A stretch of DNA of 64,000 nucleotides from positions 22,737 to 86,736 of the forward strand of contig CAJNYU010003695.1 in assembly GCA_905331475.1 (NCBI GenBank), read 5' to 3'. The DNA is from Rotaria socialis. Taxonomy: Eukaryota; Rotifera; Eurotatoria; Philodinida; Philodinidae. Below, one piece after another: positions 11,557-22,200 of this stretch. The translations under genes were made by a program, and so were the position numbers. A model generated the notes under the pieces. The model saw nothing but the letters and a program-made list of their open reading frames with translations, had not been told where the DNA came from and made no database searches. Each line of letters begins with the position of its first letter. Within the stretch, counting starts at the first letter, position 1.

Positions 11557-12767
11557 CCCAAGTGAGCAAAAGACTGGTTAAATGGCTAGTCTTTTTTCTA
11601 GTCAAGTCGATCCGTTCCGTCTAGTCTTCGTCTCAAAAACTACTCGTCCACGACTAGTCTGAGTTTTTGACCGTCATGCATACGCGTCCTAGTACTCCGA
11701 TTGACGACTAGTCGTGACGAGTATCCCTGTCGCCCGTCCGAATATGGTTTATGAATAAAAAACTAAGGGCGTCTGGGACGAGTATACAACTAGCTGTAGC
11801 CTTATATAGTGGACGAGTTTGGACTAGTCTGAATGGAAATACGTAAGGATGAAGATTAGATTCGAACATGTATGCAATGTGACACTTACCCATCGCCAGA
11901 ACCATTGAGTCATATGATCGAGAAGTCATATTCTACACACTCATGGTCATTCTAAGATGCTATTTAATACAATTTTTACTCCAAATTTTTAATTTTATGT
12001 ATCAATAAAAATTATCTTTTACCGAAACGCAATTACTTTCGATAAAATTAGATAGAAATAAATTAAGAAGATTTTATAATTTTTTAGACAAATACATTTT
12101 GATTTATAAGCAAGTGCGATTAATTAGTTGGGTTTTTAAAACATTAATTTGAGTATAAAAATAAAAATAATTTATACCGGGAAGAAGCTAATTTCTTTCA
12201 TATTATTTTTTAGGTTAGTTTTAAATTTAAATCGCCGTATATTCATCTAATAATTAAATTATCTTTGATTTATTTAAAATTATTAGAATTGACACTTAGA
12301 ATAAAGTAACATAATAGTATTATATGAAAAGATTTAGATGCTTCTCAATTTTTTTAAATTTAGTACATTCACATTTTGAAAAAAATATATATAAATTAGC
12401 ACTCCTAGATACGAGATAAATTTTGTTGTTAGTACTAACCCCTACTATTTTATGTTTTGATACACTCTTAAACTTTTAGCATATATGCTAATGCAAAATA
12501 AAATAAAATATATCAAGACAGGGATGCACGCAATATATTAAATGTTTTCGAATGCACTATTGATTACAGCAGACTCTCTAATTGCCCTTCTAGCTAGAAA
12601 AAATTCGATAAGCATTGAGTAAAATAAACACTTCTTAAAAAAGGACTAGTCATGAGGTGTCCAGAAGATGCTTTAGGCTAGTCAATACCGTTTACGTCGG
12701 TTTGTTTCTGATTTTCTATGCATGGGTGGGAGTCAATATATAAGTTTAGACTATATATACTTACGAC

Positions 12768-13144
12768 GAGCCGCCATGGTTGAGTGGATATGTTATTCGA
12801 CACATATTCACAAGGTACTGTGTTCAAACCACAGTATCACCAACCATGAAATAACCCTGAACAAGTTACTAACGGCTAAGTGTTCCGGATGACTCATCCG
12901 ATAGCGTATCGATTATATCATTAGTCAGTATGCAGAGTCAAAACAATAACTTCAACATAGATGTCACGGCCACGTGATCCTATGATGATCGCCAACCCAT
13001 ATCATTAACGGGGAAAGCGTTGGACGAATGGGGTGCAGATACCGTCGTCTGTAAAAGAGAAAACACGATAGAACCTGGCTGCTTGTGGGCCCTTTAGCGC
13101 CGGCCCCAACGGGCGATAAGCCTATGGGAGATATTATATATTAT
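12768..13144 (+). mobile_element. Candidate tRNA-derived SINE with 12-bp target duplication
   Basis: The 377-bp insert is flanked by TATACTTACGAC at 12756-12767 and again at 13145-13156. The first 80 bases are tRNA-like: GAGCCGCCATGG, then a perfect pol III A box (TGGTTGAGTGG, 12777-12787), then a T-arm-like hairpin holding a perfect B box (GTTCAAACC, 12822-12830). The 35-base gap between boxes fits a class II (Ser/Leu-type) tRNA. The 3' acceptor half does not pair, so it is not a working tRNA. The body (12850-13120) is clearly more GC-rich than its surroundings, and the insert ends in a short AT-only tail. A tRNA head, unrelated body, A/T tail and a target duplication of over 10 bp are the SINE signature. 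Only one copy is visible here, so family status is inference. Confidence 0.72.
12777..12830 (+). promoter_or_regulatory. Internal RNA polymerase III promoter (A and B boxes)
   Basis: The A box TGGTTGAGTGG matches TRGYNNARNNG at every position. The B box GTTCAAACC matches GWTCRANNC at every position, and its flanks ACTGTG/CACAGT pair as a T stem. Both lie in the head of the candidate SINE. Confidence 0.7.
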
Positions 13145-13475
13145 TATACTTACGACAGTCTATATCAGTATCCTAGTCTCCCGTCAGGATGTCCGTCGTA
13201 TCTTGAACACTGACGGGCTGGATGTTCAAGTCCACCGTGTAACCTCTGTTTTTAATCTTCTTACTAGTCTGAACTAGGTCAACAGACAGCACGGACTAGA
13301 CATGACTAGGCTCAAGGGCATTTCAGACTAGTACAGACGTGTTTGTAAGACACTCCTCATTAAGCTGACTAGACAAGACGGGTATGCAAGACGTTTCAGA
13401 CTAGACTAGACGGATCCTGCGGACATTTCTGACTAGTCATGTCGGCAGTCTTCCTTCATTTTTTGCTTACTTGGG

Positions 13476-14275
13476 ATCCTCTATATAATGAACAAATACA
13501 GAAAGAATGGAAATAAGACACATTATTTTGTTTTACTTTCGACTTTGGCTATTAGCCATCACAGGCGCTGAAGCCATATGTATTATGATGTGAGTTTGTA
13601 GCAGTCTTACTTTAATAACTGGGATAGAAATCGAAATGGTTATCAATATTGGTCGATCTATCGTCTGTCTGTCTCTTATTTTATAATGTGCCGGCAAGAG
13701 AACAATTGTGTCCAAGCCAATCAACCCTGACTGTGGTGTAAAATCCTTGACGATGTACACATGTTTTTGTGTACGATACGAAAAAAAGATAACGAAATCA
13801 AAGAAGAAGACGTACTAGCGTCCGCTAAATGAATGAAAAAAAATCAATATTAAGGTAAGCAGAGTGTGGTTGTTAACTTGAGCTTGAATTTCGGTGTGGG
13901 TGTGCCTTGGCGTTGCTGGGTGCGAGTATAGCGCGAGTATGCCCATATCGTTCATTTTTTTATAAGTAGCACCGCTGAAGCGTGGAAACGGCATATAGTG
14001 ACGTTATCTGGGGGAATAGTGACAATAATTATCGCAATATATTTACGCACTCAGCGTTGCAATACCGTCAAAAAATATCACTATAGTGGTTGTATTTTTA
14101 TTTGCAAAGAAAACATGTTTTTTGCAGTGTGCATTATTATGTTCAAATATTGAATGATGTGACTGATCAAAATAATTACGACTCACCACGTCACTATATT
14201 TCCATGTAACAATTCATTTTCAGTAGTTAAATCAAACCAATCCCCAGTGAAAGTACTAGTCCAGCGAGTACGACT
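13476..14275. other. Non-coding interval with a second telomere-like word
   Basis: No credible ORF. GGTGTGGGTGTG occurs at 13893-13904, in a locally GC-richer patch (13860-14080). Confidence 0.45.
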
Positions 14276-16444
14276 TTGCAGCATGAGTACTCAGATTACT
14301 CGAGTGAGTGCTCGATGAATTTTGTGCTTAACTATAGTGATTATGAACGAGGAAAAGAAAATGAATCATCACACGATATTAATTTGAATGTGTCTGGTCT
14401 AAATATTTTTATTTTTATTTGTATGCACGTTAATTTGTTTTGTTTTAGAAGGAAAACGTTTACTTCGCTCAAGGACGTACCATTTTCAATCAATGTTACC
14501 ATAGCTAAGTGATATTAATGAATATTCACCTCGGCATACAGTCTCTAATTTAAGTATAAGTGACATAAAAGGACTGAGTATCTTTCGATATTTTTTTTCA
14601 ATGATCAAGTTAAGATAATGTGGGAGAAGAACGGTCGTTTCGAGTTATTTATAAATCTTAGATACTCAATGTTTCAATTTACTTTTGAATTTTATAGATA
14701 TAAAGAATGTTGCAACACCGATTCGAATGAAGGGTAGTGGTGATAGAGGCAGGATAGCCAAAAAGGTTTGTATATTTTCCTAAGGAAGAATATTATTCAT
14801 CCTTGACATTGTAGACTGGCAACGAACTCGTAATGAATGTTGTCTCACAAGTAATGATGATGCGCATACAATAAATACAGCATGTAAATATATTATATTT
14901 TATTTTTATTATTTATTATATACAATTTTTAGCAACAACAACTGCCTCTACTTCCTGTACTGATGCAGAAGCTATGTCATTATCTTCACCAACAACTAAT
15001 AGTAATTAAAATCTGGCACCAAGAACACCAACATAAAATTATATTTCAAATATCAATGTATGTAAACGACCAGTTATTGATTCATCTTCACCACCACGAA
15101 AAAAAGAAGAATAAATCTAAAAAAGTACAAGGAGGTGATGATACATTATCATCTCATACTCAACCCGATGAAGACAATTTCTATAAAATTAATTAAACCA
15201 ATAAAACTCCTACGTTTAATGGTCGTCGATTAGCTAGTGTTGTTACAATTGATTCTACAATTAACAGATCAATGGATAAAGACAGTTGTTCTCAGTCTAT
15301 GGAACAAAAATACTTTATGCCATTGTTGATCGGTCAAGAGAGATTAGAAATGAAAATGGAATCTTTATATAATAAACAAATAAATGTTCAAAAAGCTTTA
15401 AACAAAAGACAAGTATGGTATTAAAAAATTTGTTTCTTAAAACCACTAAAATCTTTGATCAATTACTGTACTCTAAGTTTTATTGATGTGACAGTTAAGT
15501 TTAGAATCTAGTTGGGATTGAAGTAATATTTTTATAATTTTATTATAAGCAACTCAGTGAACATATGAAAGAACAAGCACTACTATTACAGTGACTATTT
15601 TGTTTGTTTTTCTACAGCCAATATAAATCTTTTCCATTTTTTGCCACTATATCTTTAATATTGAAGCTTGATCATAAAATGACTCACACTAACAAGAAGC
15701 AGCGTTAAAAAATATATAAAAAAGATTAATTAGTTTATTACAAAAACGAAAAAAATGAACTGATTAATATATCTGTTAAATGTATTTAATACTATTTTAT
15801 TCACGAAGGATCATTTAAATGAAAACTTTTCCAACCGTTATCAACACTTTAACAATCAAAAAACCTTGTTCTATTTTTATTCTTTTCTTTTTTCATTATT
15901 TCGCGCATTGCAATCTCAACTTAAAATCTCATGTGAACTGTGATTGTTATATATGTCTTACTTTATTTAGGTACTCATTTCACTGGAAGAACCAGCTAAT
16001 CTTGACAAAGATGATGCAAGTTTTTCTTCGTTTTTAGTGATTATGATCTTCAATTATCTTATTACCTCTTTTTTTATATCTAGATTTTAAAATCATCTGA
16101 TAATGAATCTGATGTCGATTTACTCAAAATTACTGGAACAAGAGATAAAGCAAATCTTTATGTGAGAACATTGATACAAGTGATGTATACTATGGAAGAG
16201 CTGGCTGCATTACAACCAACTGATACGTATAGTGATAATCGATATAAGTTGATACAAGGTAATAATTCAGTTTTTTTCGCCATGTTGCAATCACGATTCT
16301 TTATTTTTAGAAGCTCTTCGTTCTAAGTTTAAACTTAGTGATGATCAATTAGAACAAATATTTAATGAATGGCTTCGTGAAGTTTTTCTTGCAAAGAGGA
16401 GAGTGGCGGTGGCAAAAATAAAACCCATGAAGCACAATGAATAA
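14276..16444 (+). pseudogene. Decayed nuclear-protein-like gene, possible BEN domain at the C-terminus
   Basis: A chain of exon-like pieces with GT/AG boundaries runs left to right: 14276-14394 (acidic, EYSDYSSECSMNF), about 14451-14620 (LRSRTYHFQSMLP, stop TAG, LSDINEYSPRHTVSNLS), 14695-14766, about 14815-14883, 14933-15414 with stops and a frame change in an A-rich run, then intact-looking 16084-16259 and 16312-16444. The last two exons encode about 100 residues (RDKANLYVRTLIQVMYTMEE ... LREVFLAKRRVAV) whose helical layout and basic C-terminal helix recall BEN domains (DNA/chromatin binding), at low certainty. At least three in-frame stops argue for decay. Confidence 0.5.
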
Positions 16445-18153
16445 ATTGGTTTTGTACACGAACAAAAAATTTTTTCTACAGGAATTCTTTTTTTGTTGTT
16501 GTTGATATTTATTAAATGTATTTTTTTTATATATTCAAATAAAATTTGGAAGGAGAAAATAATCATGGAACTTATCTAGAAATAAGCCTTTCAATATGAA
16601 CTAGCTAGATCTACTGAGAGTGCGGGCGTACAGAAATACCAAGATAGTGAAATATGTAACGCCATAGCGCGCAAATTTGGTTCATATTGCTGTTATATCG
16701 CACTATAACAGACATAGTGGAGTGCTAAAAGGGGCCACAGTGCGATCGCAATAGCGGCGATATTACGCCACTTTGCAGTCGCTATCGACGACATGGGTGG
16801 TCTTTCTCACCGACGAGAACCTCATCCACGTCCATAATCAATGATTATATAATATAATATTAATTAAATAGAATAGAATCAAATAAACTTTTTGTATATC
16901 TCACTATCAGTTTCATTCTTTATAGTTAGTCAATTCAACAAAAAAACTCATTATCTTTGAGGAATTAGCTGCAAGCATTTTATTATGCTTGTGTCTTGTA
17001 CTGCATGCATCTACCTAGAAGAATCGTTCGGACAATAGGATCCGATCAGATCCCATATAAGAATACAATCTGATTTATGTGAATTCCTATCGGGATGCTA
17101 CTATCGGACTGTGACGGAATACAACACTTGACTCTGACTATCTTCTCATGTTGACTTGAAGCACTAATTAGTACTCAATTAATAAAATATTTTTTCCGTC
17201 GAATCCGTTATAGTGATTCTTTGATCAGGAATCTTGTGGGATTTTTTCGGCTGGTTGGATCCGATCGGATTCATGCACTTGGTTATACCCACACCCACAC
17301 CCTGTTTCACTAACATGTTGTCATTCATTTGTATTTTATACTTATTTCAAACAATATATTGACATCATCTACACATCTTTGTTATATTTTTTTAAATCTG
17401 AATTTTGCCGACTTTTCTTTGTTTGTTGTCAACGCTGATTCAATCTTTTGTTGCAGCTATCATGTTTAATTATCTGCTCAAAAAATCGAGAAACATGAAA
17501 TCCAAGTTTATTTTTAATTTTCATTCAGATTCTTTTCTTATTGATTACAATTATATTTTTTATACTCACTTTTCACATTAACTCACATCAATCGATGTGA
17601 GTATTTTATTGAAAAATAAAAAAAGATTTGGCGATTTAAAATGCTTTTCAATTGACTATATAATCATGAAGAAATATTTTATTTTACAAATATATCTGCA
17701 TAGGCAAAAACATGTAAGTTATTCGTCATATTCAAACTTGAAAATTACCTTCATAGTCCAAGAAATGAAATATGAGTTAAATTACTTTCTCAACAATCTT
17801 TCGTCACACTCACATGGCAAAATCGCTTTCACACTAGCTACTTATAAGCTAATGACTCTACAACTAAGCCCTATATTCCGCATGTCTGGAATTTTATGGC
17901 TATAGCTGAAGACGAGAAAAATTGCCGCATTTGATTGCTCTTCAAGAATTCGTCAAAGCAATCACAAATGATGTCCCATATATTTAATGTAACTAGAACC
18001 CGAGAACAAGAAGAAGAATAGCAAGATTGCAGCTGGTTGTATGCTATACATTCTAGTAGTGTCTTTGGTTATCATTGCATATCGGTGACTTTGATGAAGT
18101 TGATTTTTGAAAACTACCCACAACGAACTGGAAAATAGTTTTTGTTACGGTGT
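16445..18153. other. Non-coding interval with a telomere-like tract
   Basis: No supported gene. At about 16650-16800 there is a GC-richer patch with CGATATT/ATATCG words, resembling the patch near 1800. GGATCCGATC recurs at about 17040 and 17258. ACCCACACCCACACCC lies at 17287-17302. Confidence 0.5.
17287..17302 (-). repeat. Telomere-like CCCACA tract
   Basis: ACCCACACCCACACCC is the complement of about 2.7 TGTGGG units. It points opposite to the G-rich tract at 11485-11498, so the two bracket about 5.8 kb of transposon-rich, gene-poor DNA. Confidence 0.4.
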
Positions 18154-19924
18154 TTATAGTCGTGTTGATATGAATGCTGTGTGACTATTTCCTACATTAG
18201 TCATATTATCGATAGTTGCCAAAGTACTTGCTAATGGATCGTACAACTCAGCACTATTTAGAGTAGCACTGCCATCAGATCCACCAATAACTAATATTTT
18301 TCCATCTTTTAATATGGATGCGGCGTGAAAAGCTCGTGCAGTACTCATGCTATCGCCAATCATCCATGTCCCTGTTGATGGATCAAACAATTCAGTACTA
18401 TTTAGAGTAAAACGATCATTATATCCACCAGTAACTAACACTTTTCCATTTATTAACACGGCTGCTCGATGATTATTACGTGTACTATGCATGCTACCAG
18501 TAATTGACCAAAGTTCTGTTGATGGATCATACAATTCGGTACCATTACCGTGATATCCACCAGTAACTAATACTTTTCCATTTGTTAATAAAGATGCTGT
18601 GAGATAATCTCGTGTATGATGCATATTACGAGTAGTTTTCCAAATTTCTGTTGATGGATCATACAATTCAGCAGTATTCTGCATTGTACCATCACCAAAT
18701 CCGCCAATAGCTAATACTTTTCCATTTCCCAATACGGTTAACGTGTGTCCATCTCGTGCATTAGCCATACTACCTGTAGTTGTCCAAATTTCTGTTAATG
18801 GATCATACAATTCAGCACTATGTAAAACAATAGTACCATTATATCCACCAGTAACTAATACTTTTCCAGTTGTTAGTAGAGATGCTGCATGAAAATTTCG
18901 TGCATCATTCATACTGCTCGTAACTGTCCAAATTCCTGTTAATGGATCATACAACTCAGCACTGTTGAGATAAACATCACCGCTATATCCGCCAGTAACT
19001 AATACTTTTCCATTTGTTAATACAGTAGCTTCGTGGCCATATCGCGTGTCATTCATACTACCAGTAACTGTCCAAGTTAATGTTGATGGATCATATAATT
19101 CGGCACTTTCTAGAGGATGATCATCGTGGTTATTACCACCAGCAGCTAGCACTTTTCCATTCACTAATAAGGATGTTGTATGTTCATCTCGTGCATGATT
19201 CATCTTACCGGTATTAGACCATCCTAGAGAGAATTATTCGCACCTATTGACGCATATTCACGATTATGTGATCGTGTGTGGAAAATTTAAGATTTTGCAA
19301 TAGAAGGCTTTTGGAATTTCTTCTAAGAAATCAGAAATGGTATGGTACAATGTAGGTTTTGAATTTTTGATAAAGAGTCAATTATGCAGAAAAAAGATCA
19401 ATTGTGTGTTTATTTTCCATCTGTCATTACATTATTTATAGGAACTCATGGGCTTTCACTTAGGCGCAGTTTTCTACTGATGATACTTCCCATTGAAAGA
19501 AGATACGACTGAGTACATGTAACTGCTTCAAATTTAACATTTTGCGAGGTTAAGAAACTCAATGATAAAAAAACTAACCTGACTTTCGAATGGTAGTGGT
19601 TGTTGATATTGACGTTGATGTTATCATTTGTGTTGTCGCTGGTGGTGTTGTTGGTGTTGACGTTGATGTTGTCGTTGGTGTTGTTGGTATTGACGTTGAT
19701 GTTGTCGTTGGTGTTGTTGGTGTTGACGTTGATGCTGTCATTTGTGTTGTTGTTACTGTAGATTGCGTTGTAGTAGTGGTGTTGTCTGAGTTTTTTGGAG
19801 CAAGAATGACAAATTTTAACAACAGTGAGAGAGTAATTATCAAAATAGTTAAAATTATACAAGAAATGACGATGATCTTGATCCAACGATGATGCCACCA
19901 TTTGGGTGGACTTTTGTCTCCCAT
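18154..19924 (-). CDS. Membrane-anchored Kelch-repeat protein with Thr-rich stalk
   Basis: Two exons, 19924-19579 and 19223-18154, joined in phase 1 by a GTTAGT...TCTCTCTAG intron, give 471 aa. I chose the ATG at 19924 (MGDKSPPKWW), which puts the charged cytoplasmic tail right before the membrane segment; an in-frame ATG at 19957 adds 11 residues. Residues about 14-40 are one hydrophobic helix without a cleavage site, so a type II membrane protein is likely. A Thr/Ser/Pro stalk of about 65 residues follows, then seven Kelch units of about 48 residues, each with NGKVLVTGG and SAELYDP. Known: Kelch propellers bind proteins or carbohydrate, and related folds include galactose oxidase. No oxidase copper ligands are evident. 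An extracellular binding role is inference. Confidence 0.88.
19600..19770. repeat. Imperfect 33-bp tandem repeat coding the Thr-rich stalk
   Basis: Units close to GTTGACGTTGATGTTGTCGT recur head to tail and encode an 11-residue TSTSTPTTPTT pattern in the Kelch protein. The reverse reading gives a Val/Asp-rich open frame that is only a by-product. Confidence 0.7.
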
Positions 19925-21220
19925 GACAAATTCGGTGTACGCTATATTTCTATGCATATATAATATTCTACAAGAAATATAAAATTACAAACAAATGTTC
20001 TCTTCAGCGCCAAAGGTATAGCTGTACTTTTTTTTATCGTTAGATAATAAATTTTGCATACCAGTATGATATCGCAATATTTAACGTCATCTTGATGTTT
20101 TCTTTCATGAAATTTGCTTATCATAGCTCAAGGTATCAAAATCTATAGTTATGCGCGTCATAAATTCAATTTGCTTGGAAAAATTATACGAAGAAGTGCG
20201 TTCACAATATAACTACAAATAAATTATACACTATCGATTCAAAGAAGTGATTTATTTTTAGATAGGATCATCTTCTATAACTAATATCAATGCTGTTTAT
20301 TGTGCTAAAAATCTCAAATATTTGTCCTTCATTCGATAATTAAGTTATTTTTCTACTCGAATACATCTCTGATGTTGAACCAACACCAAGTTTCTTCCAA
20401 GCGGCTGCATATAATAGTTAAAATACTCTATTTCGTTCATCGGATTTATAATTCGATTTCATATTTAATAAAGGATTCAAAGAGCACATGAGTTAAACTA
20501 CGTATAAATTCTTCGATTAGAACTAAATCTATTGGAATCTCTTGAGCACTAATGATAATGCTTGATATCTTTCATATTTTTTGATAATTTATTGACTGAA
20601 TAACTCACTAGAAATAAATTAAAGAAATCAACGTATCGATAATTAGGGATGGATTTTTCTTTTTCCTCTTCTTTAACTTTTAAAAATCACATACGAGAGG
20701 AATTGAAGTCATGTGAAGAAAACAACCGTTACTTGACCTTTTAAAATACGCATGTTACGGCAGACTACGTTTATAAATCGTCAAACGACACAATCAATTA
20801 AGAGTGACAGTTGTAAACCTTTATAAACTTGTGAATTTGCATGGATAGGTATACCAAGTTCTATTGCAGCAGGTGACATCTGGCGTTTTATAACGACAAA
20901 TACGCGACTCCTTGTATGACAAATACTATTCTTGTCTATCGTATCATTTTATGCAGAAGTGTTGACCGCGCTTTATTACAATGCGTTTTTTCGTTTTTCT
21001 CTAGCTTGACGATCGTCAATGGAAAAAAATCTTTTTATTTTATTTTTATGTGTTTTATTTGCAAGCAAGTACTAATTCGATAAACAAAGAAAATACTTGA
21101 AATGATCGACAGAAAGAATCATATTTGCAAACGTCACGTTCTACTTGATGCTGCGATTAAATCCTCAGTTGCATTGCTATTAATAGACTGGTACAGGTTG
21201 TTCTATATTTTTTACCATAG
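19925..21220. other. Non-coding interval, probable divergent promoter region
   Basis: It separates the minus-strand Kelch gene from the plus-strand multipass protein gene. No ORF, RNA gene or repeat recognised. Confidence 0.5.
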
Positions 21221-21994
21221 ATGAATCATTCGACACTGTCTATGATTATCAATCATTTAGATCCAATATTTCGACGTAGTACATACCGCAATAGAGATGT
21301 TCTGATATTTGAGTCATTGGATCAGATTTCATGGATTCGAATGATGATGATTCTTCTATGTATTACTATTGGAATTGGTACATTCATCGATCTAATCATA
21401 AATTGTATTAAATACCGACTTATCTTAAAGCAAACCATACTCCATCGATTATTAGTACCCGTACTATTAGTATTAAATATTCTATTTCATGTCGCACATT
21501 ATTCACATAATATTTACAATCCAGCTGCATATTATGAACCAAAAAAACTTTATTTAAAAATTTTCTTTACTGAAATGGAACCAACTTTTCTCTTCAATTT
21601 TCCACTATCGATTGTATTTATTATTGCAAGTCGAAAACTATTGTTATCGTGTACTATTGGATATAATCGATCGATGGCTATGCCAATGATAGTCACTTTA
21701 TATAGTTTAATGTCAATGATTAGTGGCGGACATTATACGTATGAGCCATTCAAGAATTTTCCATTCATATGTCATATGACTATTGCAGGTGAAACGATAA
21801 TGGCATTTTTCCTCTCGATTATTGCATGGTTTATTCATCTAACAACAAATACAAGTAAATCAACGACGTTTACATATAGTCGACTGACGACACAAGAGAC
21901 TGCAGGCTCGTCTATCCAAAGGTCAATGAAAAAACATCGATCCTTAAAACACAAATCAAGTGACAATACATCACTGGATGACGAATCATCTTGA
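21221..21994 (+). CDS. Multipass membrane protein of unknown family
   Basis: A single-exon ORF of 257 codons begins at the first ATG after a T-rich leader. It has hydrophobic segments at about residues 38-62, 76-95, 118-138, 148-165 and 183-207, so five, perhaps six, membrane spans. A Ser/Thr-rich, basic C-terminal tail of about 50 residues (KKHRSLKHKSSDN) follows. Two short His/Tyr-rich loops (HVAHYSHNIYNP; GGHYTYEP) are the most distinctive parts. I do not recognise the family. The clean frame over 774 bp, codon use and membrane pattern support a real gene, but the function cannot be stated. Confidence 0.7.
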   Translation: MNHSTLSMIINHLDPIFRRSTYRNRDVLIFESLDQISWIRMMMILLCITIGIGTFIDLIINCIKYRLILKQTILHRLLVPVLLVLNILFHVAHYSHNIYNPAAYYEPKKLYLKIFFTEMEPTFLFNFPLSIVFIIASRKLLLSCTIGYNRSMAMPMIVTLYSLMSMISGGHYTYEPFKNFPFICHMTIAGETIMAFFLSIIAWFIHLTTNTSKSTTFTYSRLTTQETAGSSIQRSMKKHRSLKHKSSDNTSLDDESS

Positions 21995-22200
21995 ACTAAT
22001 CATAGTTGTTCTATTTCTAGCGAGAAAAAAAGTTAATCAAAAGTGTTTCTTGATTATGTGTTAGTGTTTGTGTATCATTCTCGTTTAAAGAAATAGCTCT
22101 AGTTCAAACACTACATGAAATAACCAGCTTATGGTTTCTGTCTTTCTAAACTTTAATAGTTCAAAATGTTTCTATTATTTTGAATTGCCAGTCAGCCATA

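Larger units (their letters stand above)
11557..13475. mobile_element. Unclassified DNA transposon remnant with TAGTC-rich ends
   Basis: The two ends are inverted copies: CCCAAGTGAGCAAAA inward from 11557 and CCCAAGTAAGCAAAA inward from 13475. Next to each end are many copies of TAGTC/GACTA words, often GACTAGTCTGA or CGTCTAGTC (about 11590-11850, 12645-12690, and 13200-13440). Dense subterminal copies of a short motif are typical transposase-binding arrays of DNA transposons such as hAT elements. No transposase ORF is present and I cannot find a clear target duplication, so the superfamily stays open. The interior is AT-rich and holds a nested 377-bp tRNA-headed insertion. Confidence 0.6.

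Noticed and set aside
12768..12850. Possible functional tRNA-Ser/Leu gene
   Set aside because: A and B boxes are perfect but the acceptor stem does not pair and the anticodon arm is poor; better explained as a SINE head.
17030..17275. Two copies of GGATCCGATC, considered as transposon ends
   Set aside because: The word is near-palindromic, homology does not extend beyond about 16 bases and no target duplication is seen.
17597..17905. 102-codon plus-strand ORF
   Set aside because: No domain, AT-driven composition and no neighbouring exon.
19590..19892. 100-codon Val/Asp-rich ORF on the plus strand
   Set aside because: It is the reverse reading of the Thr-rich stalk repeat of the Kelch gene.
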